From Gallionella sp. (GTDB taxonomy: Bacteria; Pseudomonadota; Gammaproteobacteria; Burkholderiales; Gallionellaceae), in NCBI GenBank assembly GCA_028699065.1, contig JAQVVH010000001.1, positions 481,860-545,859 on the forward strand: a DNA stretch of 64,000 nucleotides, written 5' to 3'. Below are positions 17,194 through 26,532 of this stretch, in pieces. Every line of letters starts with the position of its first letter. Position 1 is the first letter of the stretch. The notes below the pieces were generated by a model that was not told the origin of the DNA, did not search any database, and saw nothing but the letters and a program-made list of their open reading frames with translations. Both the position numbers and the translations under genes were made by a program.

Positions 17194-17862
17194 ATGGAAC
17201 GCAAGATTTACTGGACCGTCGCCATTATTTCAATCCTGATTCTGGTGGGTAGTTATTTCCTCCCCGGCGACCCCATGGACAAAACCGACCTGCCTTGGCA
17301 CATCGAACACACGAGCTCCAATCAGACGCGTGTTTTCGGACTCACACTGGGGCAAAGCAGCACCGACGATGCCGAGCATCGATTCAGGGAAAGCGCCAAG
17401 CCCAGCCTGTTCAAGTCACCCGATGGCAAGCTGGTCGCGGAGGTATTTTTCGAGCAGGTTGACATGGCCGGATTGCGTTCGCGTATCGTTCTGACCGTGG
17501 CCGTCCCGGAAGCCGAAATTCAGGGAATGTACGAGCGCGGTTTGCGTATGAGCGGTACTGGCAGCGGGAAGAAAATCACCATCGCTCCCGACGATGTCGC
17601 TCATCTGCGCACGCTACCGATCAGCAGCCTGACTTACATGCCGGGTATTCGCATCGAGGAAGAAATCATCCTGCACCGCTTCGGACAGCCTTCCCAGAAA
17701 ATCCGTGAAAAGGACAGCGGCGCAATGCACTGGCTGTACCCGGAGAAAGGGCTGGACATCACCCTAAGCAGCGAAAAACCCTTAATGCAGTACGTCGCGC
17801 CCGGGGCGTTTGAATTATTACGTCAACCCCTGTTGAATAACGGGGAAGTTATTCAGCCGTAG
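17194..17862 (+). CDS. Unrecognised membrane-anchored or exported protein
   Basis: A 222-residue protein with a single N-terminal hydrophobic segment (about residues 6-24, YWTVAIISILILVGSYFLPG), so probably anchored in or exported across the inner membrane. The rest is soluble: VFGLTLGQSSTDDAEHRF, then LTYMPGIRIEEEIILHRFGQ and HWLYPEKGLDI. The last part resembles a small lipoprotein-like fold in which a genetic distance of GQP/EKGLDI residues is conserved among proteobacterial hypotheticals, but I cannot name a family. Its last 14 bases overlap the convergent ccoS. Confidence 0.75.
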   Translation: MERKIYWTVAIISILILVGSYFLPGDPMDKTDLPWHIEHTSSNQTRVFGLTLGQSSTDDAEHRFRESAKPSLFKSPDGKLVAEVFFEQVDMAGLRSRIVLTVAVPEAEIQGMYERGLRMSGTGSGKKITIAPDDVAHLRTLPISSLTYMPGIRIEEEIILHRFGQPSQKIREKDSGAMHWLYPEKGLDITLSSEKPLMQYVAPGAFELLRQPLLNNGEVIQP

Positions 17863-18046
17863 TTTTTTTTGCGTCGCTCCGCCCGCCCGGGTGGGGCATC
17901 ATGTCTTCGTCCTCATCGAGCAAAATCCGGTTGCCGTTGCCTTCCATGTCTTCGTATTGCCCTTTTTTGACGGCAATAATCAACACGATGACGAACAGGA
18001 TGCCAAAAAACATCATCCCGGGGATCAGGCTATAAATCACGTTCAC
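17849..18046 (-). CDS. ccoS: cbb3 oxidase assembly protein CcoS
   Basis: A 65-residue protein with one span (YSLIPGMMFFGILFVIVLII) followed by a QYEDMEG-type segment and an acidic tail (LLDEDED), the pattern of CcoS/FixS. It is needed for cofactor insertion into CcoN. It starts on the four-base overlap with ccoI, the last gene of the cbb3 accessory set. Confidence 0.9.
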   Translation of the reverse strand: MNVIYSLIPGMMFFGILFVIVLIIAVKKGQYEDMEGNGNRILLDEDEDMMPHPGGRSDAKKTTAE

Positions 18047-20514
18047 GCTTGATTCTCCTTTTTGAACAAGGTGCGAATGCGGGCGGCGTTGCCAATCACG
18101 ATCAGCGAGCTGATCGGCATGGTAATCGCAGCCACCAGAGGACTCACCTTTGCCATCATGGCCAGCGGCACCATGATGATGTTGTAGACGAACGACAGGC
18201 CGATATTCTGCCTGATTGTGCGCAATGTGCGACGGGAAAGTTGCGTCGCCTGCAATACCTTGCGCAACTCGTTGTGCATAAGCACGATGTCCGCGCTCTC
18301 TACCGACACGTCCGTTCCCGAACCCAAGGCGATGCCAACATCGGCACGAATCAATGCAGGGGCGTCGTTGACGCCGTCGCCCACCATTGCGACGATTGCC
18401 CCGTTTTGCTGCAAACGCCGGATCACCTGATCCTTGTCCTGAGGCAACACCCCGGCAATGACTTCCATGCCGCCCAATTCGCGAGCGACTGCCTCCACCA
18501 CCGGTTTGCGATCTCCCGACAGCAAGGTCAAGCCAATGCCGCTGGCTCGCAAAGCATCCACCAGCGCCCGCGCGTCCGCACGCAGACGGTCAGCGATCGC
18601 AAAAATAGCCACGTGTTTTCCGGCTCTGGCCATATAAACACAGCTGGTTGCCTGCGCCTCCAGCGCTCGCGCGCGCTGATCCAGCACGGCATCGAGCATG
18701 ACGCCGCTTTGCGCCAGCCACTCGGCACTTCCAAGCAGGATAGTTTCTCCGTTGACCTGCGCAACGACGCCGCGACCGGCCTTGGCCTCGAAATCTCTGA
18801 TGTCCGTATTGCGAGCCTGGCAGTGGCGAGATTCGGCCTCGGCGACAATCGCACGCGCGATGCTGTGTTCGCTAAAGCGCTCAACGGCAGCTGCCAGGCC
18901 GACCAGCAGATCGGCCGTTTCACCTGGGGCGACGTCAACGCCCGAGACACTCATCTTGCCTTCCGTCAGCGTGCCGGTTTTATCCAGCACGAAGTGTGTG
19001 ACGCGCGACAACGTCTCGAGCACAAGGCCGTTTTTGACCAGAATGCCGTGTTTGGCGCCCAATCCGGAGGCGACGGCAATCGACATGGGGGTCGCCATCC
19101 CCAGCGCGCAGGGACAGGTAATAATCAGCACAGAAGTTGCCGCCATCAGGGCAATTTCAAAATCATCACGGGTCCAGATAAAAAAGGTGATGCTGGCGCA
19201 AATCAGGGTCACCAGCACAAACCACGGCACGATGGTGTCGGCGAGTCGTTGGATCGGCGCTTTGGAGGCCTGGGCTTCTTCAACCAGCCGGATGATCCGC
19301 GACAGGGTCGTGTCCTGCATTTGCGTGCGGACCTCCACCAGCAAAACGCCACTGGTATTCAATGTGCCGGCGGAAACAACCGCCCCCTGCTGTTTGCGTA
19401 CCGGCAGGGATTCGCCGCTCAGCATCGATTCGTCTACCGCGCTTTGCCCTTCCAGCACAATCCCGTCCACCGGCACGGTGTAGCCCGGTTTAACCAGCAC
19501 CTGGTCTCCCGGCTTGATGCCACGAATTGATGTCATCTGCTCCTGCCCGTCTCTTACCAGAAGGGCTACGCGGGGTTGCAGCTCCATAAGCCGCTTGGTC
19601 GCCGAGACGGCCTGATGACGAAACATGCCCTCAAGGTAACGCCCGATCAGAATCACGAAGATGAGGTTGGTCACCGTGTCGAAATAAACCTCGCCGCTCT
19701 GATTGTGCGTCACCGTCACATAGCACGAGTAGGCGTAGGTTACTGACAGCCCGATTGCAATCGGCAAATCCATGGTGAGGTGTCCCGCCCGCAACCCGCC
19801 CGCCGCTCCACGGAAGAAAGGGTAGCCCGAGTACAGCAGGGTCGGCGTCGCCAGGAGCAGCCCCATCCAGTGGAAAAATTGTCTGAATTCATCCTCATTG
19901 GCACCGCTGTAAAGTGCGATCGAAATCCACAACATGTTCATCATGGCAAAGCCGGCGAAGAACAGACGGAACAGCATGGCCCGATTGGTCTTACGGATGG
20001 ATCCTTCGGCGGTTTCAGGATCGTAAGGCACGGCCGAATAACCGATTCTGGTGAGGAGGCGGATCAGGTCGGAAAGCTTGCTTTTGCTGTTATCCCATTT
20101 GAGATGAAGTCGCTTGCCCGCCAGATTGACTTCGGCATTGAGCACTGCGGGGGAGCGTTGCAGTCCGCGTTCAATCAGCCAGACACAAGCGGCGCAATGA
20201 ATACCTTCCACCAGCAGATTGATTTCCCGCGCGTCACCCGAGCAGCGCGAAAACTCCTGCTGCACTTCGTCGAAGTCATATATTTCGATATCTTTGGGCG
20301 GCTCCGGTGGCGGGCCCAGCAGGCCCCCCTCGGGAGTGCGCTGGTAATATCCCTGCAATCCCGCGTCATAGATCGCCGCACAAACCGACTGGCAGCCAAA
20401 GCAACAAAAATGCCGGTCAGTATTTTCCAGCACCTGATGGAAATCAGCATCAGTGGAAATTTCCAGCCCGCAATGAAAACATTTTCCCGCAACCGCCTGC
20501 CCGGAGGAACTCAT
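18043..20514 (-). CDS. ccoI: Copper-transporting P1B-type ATPase CcoI/FixI
   Basis: The 823-residue protein begins with a Cys-rich region (CFHCG ... FCCFGCQSVC). It then has a heavy-metal domain with GIHCAACVWL (about residue 105), eight hydrophobic spans and the metal-site CPC in ITCPCALGMATP. DKTGTLTEG (phosphorylation Asp) and GDGVNDAPAL complete the P-type ATPase set. CcoI supplies copper for the CuB centre of cbb3 oxidase. It sits between fixH and ccoS, the usual ccoGHIS order. Confidence 0.96.
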   Translation of the reverse strand: MSSSGQAVAGKCFHCGLEISTDADFHQVLENTDRHFCCFGCQSVCAAIYDAGLQGYYQRTPEGGLLGPPPEPPKDIEIYDFDEVQQEFSRCSGDAREINLLVEGIHCAACVWLIERGLQRSPAVLNAEVNLAGKRLHLKWDNSKSKLSDLIRLLTRIGYSAVPYDPETAEGSIRKTNRAMLFRLFFAGFAMMNMLWISIALYSGANEDEFRQFFHWMGLLLATPTLLYSGYPFFRGAAGGLRAGHLTMDLPIAIGLSVTYAYSCYVTVTHNQSGEVYFDTVTNLIFVILIGRYLEGMFRHQAVSATKRLMELQPRVALLVRDGQEQMTSIRGIKPGDQVLVKPGYTVPVDGIVLEGQSAVDESMLSGESLPVRKQQGAVVSAGTLNTSGVLLVEVRTQMQDTTLSRIIRLVEEAQASKAPIQRLADTIVPWFVLVTLICASITFFIWTRDDFEIALMAATSVLIITCPCALGMATPMSIAVASGLGAKHGILVKNGLVLETLSRVTHFVLDKTGTLTEGKMSVSGVDVAPGETADLLVGLAAAVERFSEHSIARAIVAEAESRHCQARNTDIRDFEAKAGRGVVAQVNGETILLGSAEWLAQSGVMLDAVLDQRARALEAQATSCVYMARAGKHVAIFAIADRLRADARALVDALRASGIGLTLLSGDRKPVVEAVARELGGMEVIAGVLPQDKDQVIRRLQQNGAIVAMVGDGVNDAPALIRADVGIALGSGTDVSVESADIVLMHNELRKVLQATQLSRRTLRTIRQNIGLSFVYNIIMVPLAMMAKVSPLVAAITMPISSLIVIGNAARIRTLFKKENQA

Positions 20515-20537
20515 GGTATGTGATGCAGAACGACCGC

Positions 20538-21053
20538 CTAGCGTGCAGCCGCCACCTTGAAGCGATCGGCACTAACCTGGAATAGCTCTTCACCGCGCTG
20601 AACCCGAATATGCAGCTCCCAGTAACCCTTTAGCGGGAAGCTGATATTTCCCTGATAATTTCCCGGCGCGATCTCCTGAAATGGCGTCACAAAATCGCGG
20701 CTGGCATCCGCGGCACGGTAGGCTTCGACCTCGAGCGTACCTCCGGTCACCGGCTCACCGGCTTTGTCGGCCACGCGAATTTCGTACGAAACCGGCTGAC
20801 CCGTCGTAATCCCCTCCGGCTTGTTGATAGAAATTTGCCAAGCCAAGTGGTGGTATTGCCCCAAATCTTTGAGCGCGGCTTCGGTGGTTTTTCGGTCCCG
20901 GGTCTTGTAGTCCCGCTCCACCAGGGAGGAGCGGCTGCTGTTGGCGGAATACCAGATGAAGGTGATATTCACCCCAAGAACCAGGATGATCAGCGAAAGA
21001 ATACCCAACAGCCACGGGTTGCGCAGACCGGATTTGTTGTTCTGCGAAATCAT
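20538..21053 (-). CDS. ccoH: FixH/CcoH family cbb3 assembly protein
   Basis: A 171-residue protein with one N-terminal span (NPWLLGILSLIILVLGVNITFIWY) and a periplasmic domain containing LAWQISINKPEG and GNISFPLKGYWELHIRV. This is the FixH pattern. CcoH stabilises the assembling oxidase and interacts with CcoN and CcoI. It lies between ccoG (22 bases) and ccoI (23 bases). Confidence 0.9.
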   Translation of the reverse strand: MISQNNKSGLRNPWLLGILSLIILVLGVNITFIWYSANSSRSSLVERDYKTRDRKTTEAALKDLGQYHHLAWQISINKPEGITTGQPVSYEIRVADKAGEPVTGGTLEVEAYRAADASRDFVTPFQEIAPGNYQGNISFPLKGYWELHIRVQRGEELFQVSADRFKVAAAR

Positions 21054-21075
21054 TTACGCACTACTCCTTCGTTAT

Positions 21076-22509
21076 TCATCTGGGTTTGGGCCCGTAGAAT
21101 TTGCTCTTGTATTCTGCGGCTACGGCAGGATCCTCGACAGACTGAACACGGAACTCAATAGGCGTTGTGTCATCCTTAAGGTTTTTTCCCGGTGCTTTGA
21201 CGAAAATCGTGAAAGACGTTACACGCCCATGGTGCGTCAGCGGCGCCTTCTCGGCCCCGAGAATATTCTGCCCGGCGACACCGCCTTCGGCCGTCACGTT
21301 GACGTGCAAATCGCGATCCGTCTTGTTGAGCACCTTGAAGGTGTATTTGTTCTGGATCGAGCCGTCACTCAGGCGGACGAACATGGGTTGCCGCTCGGGA
21401 ATCACCTTGAGCGTCATCGCCCCAAGATGCGTAAGCCCCCAAATAATGCCGCTCATAGCCAGAACAATGATGCCAACATACACCAGCGTGCGCGGGTGCT
21501 GATACATCTTCTTGGCCGGCTGGCCCGAGAGTTCATCCAGCGAAGCGTAACGGATCAGGCCGCGCGGCTTGCTGATTTTATCCATAATGGAATCGCAGGC
21601 GTCGATACACAGGCCGCAGGTAATACAACCCAGCTGCTGCCCCTCACGAATATCCACTCCGGTCGGACAAACCTGGACGCACTGGAAGCAGTCGATACAG
21701 TCCCCCTGCTGGGCCACCACCTCACCGCCACGGCGCAGTTTGCCGCGCGGCTCGCCGCGTGTGTGATCGTAGGTCGGCATAATCGTTTGCGCATCGCTCA
21801 TGACACCCTGAATGCGCGCATACGGACACAGCCAGAAACAGGTCTGCTCGCGCAACAACCCGGCCAACAGGTAGGTGCCGAAGAAGAACATGATCAGCAC
21901 AACCCAGCCGACCGGCGCCAACTGCAGATGGATCAGCTGATTCCAGTAATCAAAAGCATCCACAAACCAGATCGAAAAGCTGATGCCCGTCAGGAGCGCA
22001 ATCAACATCCAAACCGCATGTTTCAGTGCTTTCTTGCGGAGCTTGTCAAATGTCCACGGCGCATCGTCCAATTTCTTGCGGGCCGTGGGGTTGCCTTCAA
22101 TCCGCTCCTCAATCCAAGTGAACCAGTCTGTCCAGGCGGTCTGAAAACAGAAATAACCGCACCAGACCCGCGAAGCCACCGAGGTCACTGCAAACAAAGT
22201 CATGGCGGCAACGAGCAAAACCAGCGACAGCATCCAGATGTCCTGGGGCAGCACAGTCAAACTGAAGAAATGGAATTGCCGATGGTCGATATCGAACAAG
22301 ACGGCTTGGCTGCCGTTCCAACGCAAATAAGGCAAAAGAAAGAAAGGCAACCAGAGTGCCAGCTGAGTATAGTCCTTAACTTTGCGAAAAAAACCGGGCA
22401 TACGCTTTGCGTGAATGGTTTTTCCACCCGTGTTCACCGACCAGGATTCAAACTCCTGATAGATTTGCGTTACCTCTCCCGGTTCTTTTTTGATTTCCGC
22501 TGTACTCAC
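21076..22509 (-). CDS. ccoG: cbb3 oxidase accessory iron-sulfur protein CcoG/FixG
   Basis: Starts at GTG 22509 with GGGAG five bases before it. The 477-residue membrane protein has about five spans. Its ferredoxin-like cysteine motifs are CIDCFQCVQVCPTG and CITCGLCIDACDSI (about residues 265-310), and a preceding CFWLCPYARIQG is also present. A periplasmic C-terminal domain begins near 365. CcoG reduces copper for CuB assembly in described systems. A terminator (22611-22638) separates it from the upstream structural genes, so it probably has its own promoter. Confidence 0.95.
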   Translation of the reverse strand: MSTAEIKKEPGEVTQIYQEFESWSVNTGGKTIHAKRMPGFFRKVKDYTQLALWLPFFLLPYLRWNGSQAVLFDIDHRQFHFFSLTVLPQDIWMLSLVLLVAAMTLFAVTSVASRVWCGYFCFQTAWTDWFTWIEERIEGNPTARKKLDDAPWTFDKLRKKALKHAVWMLIALLTGISFSIWFVDAFDYWNQLIHLQLAPVGWVVLIMFFFGTYLLAGLLREQTCFWLCPYARIQGVMSDAQTIMPTYDHTRGEPRGKLRRGGEVVAQQGDCIDCFQCVQVCPTGVDIREGQQLGCITCGLCIDACDSIMDKISKPRGLIRYASLDELSGQPAKKMYQHPRTLVYVGIIVLAMSGIIWGLTHLGAMTLKVIPERQPMFVRLSDGSIQNKYTFKVLNKTDRDLHVNVTAEGGVAGQNILGAEKAPLTHHGRVTSFTIFVKAPGKNLKDDTTPIEFRVQSVEDPAVAAEYKSKFYGPKPR

Positions 22510-22610
22510 GATTGCTCCCGAATTTTGTAATAGTGCTGGCTATTATTCCTTAATCCATGACTAAGTTCTGTGACAAAACTCACTCATGGATTATTTGGGT
22601 ACCACAAATG

Positions 22611-22638
22611 AAAAGGGAGGAGAGCTTACTCTCCTCCC
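22611..22638 (-). terminator. Rho-independent terminator of the ccoNOQP transcript
   Basis: GGGAGGAGAG (22615-22624) and CTCTCCTCCC (22629-22638) form a perfect ten-pair stem with a four-base loop. On the minus strand it is followed by TTTT. It lies after the 38-residue gene and before ccoG. Confidence 0.85.
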
Positions 22639-22654
22639 GTCTTACAAGTGCAAC

Positions 22655-22771
22655 TTACTTGTCCTGACCTTTGGTTGCGTTGCGGTAGGCCATGTAGAAC
22701 AGCCAGGCAACAACAGCAATCGATCCGAGCAGGCTAATAATTACGCCCCAAAATACCCAATCCTGATTCAT
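22655..22771 (-). CDS. 38-residue single-span membrane protein in the cbb3 operon
   Basis: A short frame with ATG at 22771 and TAA at 22655-22657. The start is well supported: AAGGAGA lies seven bases before it. The product begins MNQDWVFWGVIISLLGS, continues as one membrane helix (about residues 6-28) and ends RNATKGQDK, a basic cytoplasmic tail. It lies 70 bases after ccoP and directly before the operon terminator. Small single-span subunits (CcoM in Pseudomonas stutzeri) bind cbb3 oxidases and are easily missed. Similarity in size and place suggests such a role, but the sequence is not one I recognise. Confidence 0.75.
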   Translation of the reverse strand: MNQDWVFWGVIISLLGSIAVVAWLFYMAYRNATKGQDK

Positions 22772-22841
22772 CTTAAATCTCCTTCTAGCTCATTAATCCG
22801 GGGCAGCATTCGCGGAATGCCACCACCGGAAGAGACCAAAA

Positions 22842-23759
22842 TTACTGTGCCGCCTCGACAGGTGCCGCTTCTTCAGCAGCAGGCGCAGCCGCGACTTCAT
22901 CAGCCTGACCACCGCCAAACTTGTAGACATACACAGCCAGCTTCTTGATTTCAGCATCGGACAGCTTGACACCCTGGAAGGCAGGCATCACAGCAACACG
23001 GGTCCCTGGCATACCGGCATTAACGCCGTTCAGGATCGTGTATTTGATGCCTTCAACCGAGCCGTCAAAACGCCAGACCTGGTCTGTCAGATTAGCCGAA
23101 CCCATGGCCTGAATACCCTTGCCATCTTCGCCGTGACAGGCAATACAGCCCTTCTCGGCAAACAGCGGGGTTGCTGTTGGTGTACCAGCCGCGACAGCAT
23201 TGGCCAGGGCATCAACTTCCGCATCGGTCAGCATATCCTTGTGGGCCATCATCATGCCCTGACGGCCACCCTGAATGGTCGTATGGATGTCGTCAATCTT
23301 GCCACCATAGAGCCAGTCATCGTCGTTCAGGATAGGGGCAAACAAGCCCTCCTTACCGACCACACCCACACCATTCGTTCCGTGACAGGCTGCGCAGTTG
23401 TCACCGAACAGCACCTTACCGGAACGGGTAACGTACTCGGTGAGTTCGCTGTCGGCCAGAATGGCTGCTGGGGTCATGTCCTTGAGCTTGGCCTCATACT
23501 TGCCGCGCACCTCGTCCACCACACCCTTGTCAGCCTCCATCTCGGCGATAGCAGTCCACCCCCCGAGCCCCTTAAAGTGCGTGCCGCTCATCGAGAACGG
23601 AATGCCCGGATAGTAGAGCCAATATACGACCACCCAGATTGCACTGGCTGCCAAGCCCAGCATCCACCATTTCGGAGGCTGGTTGGTAAAGTCACCCAGG
23701 TCATCGTCCCAGACGTGACCTGTCGTTGTCACGCCACCCACATCGTGTTTTTCACTCAT
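22842..23759 (-). CDS. ccoP: cbb3 oxidase subunit III, dihaem cytochrome c (CcoP)
   Basis: The start is ATG 23759 (MSEKHDVGGVTTTGHVWDDD), overlapping the ccoQ stop by four bases; the open frame extends further but only as antisense-like sequence. The 305-residue protein has an N-terminal membrane anchor (WWMLGLAASAIWVVVYWLYY) and two haem c sites, CAACH (about residue 127) and CIACH (about 216), each in a cytochrome c fold. An Ala/Glu-rich tail (from about 287) follows. It passes electrons from soluble cytochromes to CcoO. Confidence 0.96.
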   Translation of the reverse strand: MSEKHDVGGVTTTGHVWDDDLGDFTNQPPKWWMLGLAASAIWVVVYWLYYPGIPFSMSGTHFKGLGGWTAIAEMEADKGVVDEVRGKYEAKLKDMTPAAILADSELTEYVTRSGKVLFGDNCAACHGTNGVGVVGKEGLFAPILNDDDWLYGGKIDDIHTTIQGGRQGMMMAHKDMLTDAEVDALANAVAAGTPTATPLFAEKGCIACHGEDGKGIQAMGSANLTDQVWRFDGSVEGIKYTILNGVNAGMPGTRVAVMPAFQGVKLSDAEIKKLAVYVYKFGGGQADEVAAAPAAEEAAPVEAAQ

Positions 23760-23965
23760 CTTTTTTCTCCCATATTCATAGGGTCTTCGTCGTCCAGCGC
23801 CATACTGCGCTGGGCTTCGAATTTTTCCTTGTTGGACGGCCGGAACACCATGACATAGACCGCCACCATGCCGATTGCTGCAACCAGGGCAAAGAACACC
23901 CCCAGCCAATCGTTCGTGGTCATTGCCTCAACATCCATGCCAAGGTATCCCAACAGCTTAGTCAC
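23756..23965 (-). CDS. ccoQ: cbb3 oxidase small subunit CcoQ/FixQ
   Basis: A 69-residue protein with one membrane span (DWLGVFFALVAAIGMVAVYVMV) and the tail FRPSNKEKFEAQRSMALDDEDP. The R-P-x-x-K-x-x-F/Y-E pattern is typical of CcoQ. It stabilises the association of CcoP. It overlaps ccoO by 8 bases and ccoP by 4. Confidence 0.93.
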   Translation of the reverse strand: MTKLLGYLGMDVEAMTTNDWLGVFFALVAAIGMVAVYVMVFRPSNKEKFEAQRSMALDDEDPMNMGEKR

Positions 23966-24755
23966 GGTAGTTCACACCTTCTTCGAACTTGACGTGATTG
24001 CCCAAGCTCTGCAGGTAGGCGATCAGCGCATCCATATCCGTCTTGCCTTCCAGTTGAGCGGCCGCACCAGCGATGTACTCGTCAGTGTAGATGCTCTTCG
24101 GTACCGGGTTGAACGGCATAATCGTCATGACTTTCAGCGTTTCCACCGTCTCGGCGACATTAACACCCTTGTCTTGCAGCCAGAAGTAGTTAGGCATCAC
24201 AGACTCGGGCACAAGATCACGCGGGTAGCGCAGGTGACGCAGGTGCCATTCATCCGAATACTTGCCCGCCAAACGTGCCAGATCCGGACCTGTACGCTTG
24301 GAACCCCACTGATACGTGTGGTCGTACATGGACTCCTCCGCGATCGAGTAGTGACCGTAACGGTCTTTCTCATCACGGAACGGACGGATCATCTGCGAGT
24401 GACACAGGAAGCAACCCTCACGGATGTAAACATTACGCCCGGCTGTTTCCAGCGCAGTATATGGACGAACGCCATCACCCGGCTGCCAGTCATCGAGTGT
24501 TTTGTGCTCGGAGGTCGCTGGATTCCAGACAATCTTATCCATCGGGATAACATTGCCATCCAGATCCTTGTGCTGGGTGTTGTTGTAAGTACCATCCGAG
24601 CTAGCCATGCCGGTATTCGGCAGGTAGAACAGGGGCACGATTTCCACGATACCGCCGATTGCCACAGCAAAAGCGGTCATGACAAACATCAGGAGCGTAT
24701 TGCGTTCAACCTTATCCTGGAATTTTGTCGAATAAATTTTGTCGTGATCAGACAT
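23958..24755 (-). CDS. ccoO: cbb3 oxidase subunit II, monohaem cytochrome c (CcoO)
   Basis: A 265-residue protein with an N-terminal span (about 20-43) and one haem site, CFLCH (about residue 114) in YIREGCFLCHSQMIRPFRDE. The downstream DLARLAGKYSDEWHLRHLR is conserved in FixO/CcoO. It ends with YLQSLGNHVK. It accepts electrons from CcoP and passes them to CcoN. It is placed ten bases after ccoN. Confidence 0.96.
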   Translation of the reverse strand: MSDHDKIYSTKFQDKVERNTLLMFVMTAFAVAIGGIVEIVPLFYLPNTGMASSDGTYNNTQHKDLDGNVIPMDKIVWNPATSEHKTLDDWQPGDGVRPYTALETAGRNVYIREGCFLCHSQMIRPFRDEKDRYGHYSIAEESMYDHTYQWGSKRTGPDLARLAGKYSDEWHLRHLRYPRDLVPESVMPNYFWLQDKGVNVAETVETLKVMTIMPFNPVPKSIYTDEYIAGAAAQLEGKTDMDALIAYLQSLGNHVKFEEGVNYRD

Positions 24756-24765
24756 GTCTCACTCC

Positions 24766-26199
24766 TTATGCGTTAGCCGGTACAGCATTGGCGCCACGCA
24801 CCGCATTAGCGGTACGCACGGTCATCACAATGTTGTACAAGGCAATCCAGGCACCCAGGTTGAAGATTGCGCCGCCAACGGCACGCATCGCATAGTACGG
24901 ATGCATCGCAGCAACAGATTCAACGAAGGTATAGGTCAGCGTACCGTACTCATCGTAGTCACGCCACATCAGGCCCTGCATAATGCCGGACACCCACATT
25001 GCGACGACATAAACGACAGTACCGATGGTCGCCAGCCAGAAGTGCACATTCACAAGCCCCTCGGAGTACATCTTTTCAACACCGTAGAGCTTCTTGATCA
25101 TGTGGTACATCGCGCCGAAGGCCACCATCGCCATCCAGCCCAAAGCACCAGAGTGCACGTGGCCCACAGTCCAGTCAGTGTAGTGAGACAGGGCATTCAC
25201 GGTCTTGATGGACATCACCGGACCTTCAAAAGTGGACATCGCGTAGAAGGCGAGAGAGACCACCAGGAAGCGGAGGATGTAGTCGGTACGCAGACGATCC
25301 CATGCGCCGGACAGCGTCATCATGCCGTTCATCGCACCACCCCAGGACGGGATGATCATCGCCAGAGAAATCGCAGCACCCAGCGAACCAGTCCAGTCAG
25401 GCAACGCGGTGTACTGCAGATGGTGAGCACCCAGCCAGACGTAGCCGAATGTCAGCGCCCAGAAGTGCAGCACGGACAAGCGATACGAGAACACCGGACG
25501 ACCGGCCTGCTTGGGAACGAAGTAGTACATGATGCCCAGGAAACCACCGGTCAGGTAGAAACCCACAGCATTGTGACCCCACCACCACTGGATCATTGCG
25601 TCTTGCACACCAGAGTAAATCGAGAACGAGTTAGTCAGGCTGACAGGAATCGCCATGCTATTCACCACGTGCAGGTAGGTAATCATGACGATCATACCCA
25701 TGGTGAACCAGTTGGAGACATAAATATGGGAAGTCTTGCGAATCGCCACGGTCATAATGTGATTCAGACCGAATGCCAGCCAGACGACCGCGATCAGAAT
25801 ATCGATCGGCCACTCCAGTTCGGCATACTCCTTGCCAGTAGTCATACCCAGCGGCAGGGTAACAACAGCCAGCACGATGATTAGATTCCAACCCCAGAAA
25901 GTGAACCAGGCCAAACCGTTGCTCCACAGCTTGGTCGCGCCGGTACGCTGAACCATATAGAAGCCGGTACCCATCAGCACACAGCCACCAAAGGCAAAAA
26001 TCACTGCATTGGTATGCAGCGGACGCAGACGACCGAACGTGATGTATTCGGTGTCAAAGTTCAAAAACGGCCACGCCAGTTCCGATGCGACATACACACC
26101 GATCAGCGTACCCACCACCGCGTAGACAGCAGCCATGATGGTGAACCATCGGACCACTTTCATATCGTATTTTACTGGTGTCGCTTGAGTTGCTTCCAC
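24766..26199 (-). CDS. ccoN: cbb3 oxidase catalytic subunit I (CcoN)
   Basis: The start is GTG 26199 with GGGAGGAG upstream; the frame extends to 26301 without support. The 477-residue haem-copper oxidase subunit has about twelve spans. It shows [13 protein letters not shown] (haem ligand His), [20 protein letters not shown] (CuB ligand and nearby Tyr), [13 protein letters not shown] and [11 protein letters not shown]. It reduces oxygen with high affinity under microaerobic conditions. It is the first gene of ccoNOQP plus the 38-residue gene. No clear FNR box was found upstream. Confidence 0.97.
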   Translation of the reverse strand: MEATQATPVKYDMKVVRWFTIMAAVYAVVGTLIGVYVASELAWPFLNFDTEYITFGRLRPLHTNAVIFAFGGCVLMGTGFYMVQRTGATKLWSNGLAWFTFWGWNLIIVLAVVTLPLGMTTGKEYAELEWPIDILIAVVWLAFGLNHIMTVAIRKTSHIYVSNWFTMGMIVMITYLHVVNSMAIPVSLTNSFSIYSGVQDAMIQWWWGHNAVGFYLTGGFLGIMYYFVPKQAGRPVFSYRLSVLHFWALTFGYVWLGAHHLQYTALPDWTGSLGAAISLAMIIPSWGGAMNGMMTLSGAWDRLRTDYILRFLVVSLAFYAMSTFEGPVMSIKTVNALSHYTDWTVGHVHSGALGWMAMVAFGAMYHMIKKLYGVEKMYSEGLVNVHFWLATIGTVVYVVAMWVSGIMQGLMWRDYDEYGTLTYTFVESVAAMHPYYAMRAVGGAIFNLGAWIALYNIVMTVRTANAVRGANAVPANA

Positions 26200-26281
26200 A
26201 GTAGTCTCCTCCCAGAGCCAAGTTAAAAACGGCGCACCGGCCGGCCAAATCCAGCCGTCAAACCAGCACGCAACTCCATTA

Positions 26282-26296
26282 CAGCTTTTAAAGCTG
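26282..26296. promoter_or_regulatory. 15-bp inverted repeat upstream of ccoN
   Basis: CAGCTTT and AAAGCTG are perfect 7-base arms around a single T. The centre lies 90 bases before the ccoN GTG. It could be an operator, or a short leader hairpin if transcription starts further upstream. Confidence 0.4.
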
Positions 26297-26516
26297 CGCA
26301 ATCATGTCACAGCAAGTGGCGCCGCGTAAAGTGCAAAAACGCATTTTCTCCACGCAAAACCCCCGAAAACACTCGGGATTAATGCGCACATTCCAAGCCT
26401 CCGCCCACAACAACCCTATGGAATGCAATGTTTTTCCGGCGCCAGATCGGAAGCCTGCCCCGGCCATCCGTCGCGTGATCCACACCCTTGCTGATGCGCC
26501 GTTAGAAATATTTCCA

Positions 26517-26532
26517 AAATGACTAGTCATTT
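26517..26532. promoter_or_regulatory. 16-bp perfect palindrome upstream of the pilus-like cluster
   Basis: AAATGACTAGTCATTT reads the same on both strands. Its centre is 91 bases before the secretin ATG and about 325 before ccoN. A perfect, AT-flanked palindrome here suggests a binding site for a dimeric regulator; no regulator gene is nearby. Confidence 0.45.

Noticed and set aside
18049..19530. A 493-codon open frame on the plus strand over ccoI
   Set aside because: Antisense shadow of the copper ATPase gene.
20941..22530. A 529-codon open frame on the plus strand over fixH and ccoG
   Set aside because: Antisense to conserved Fe-S and assembly genes; no start signal and no domain.
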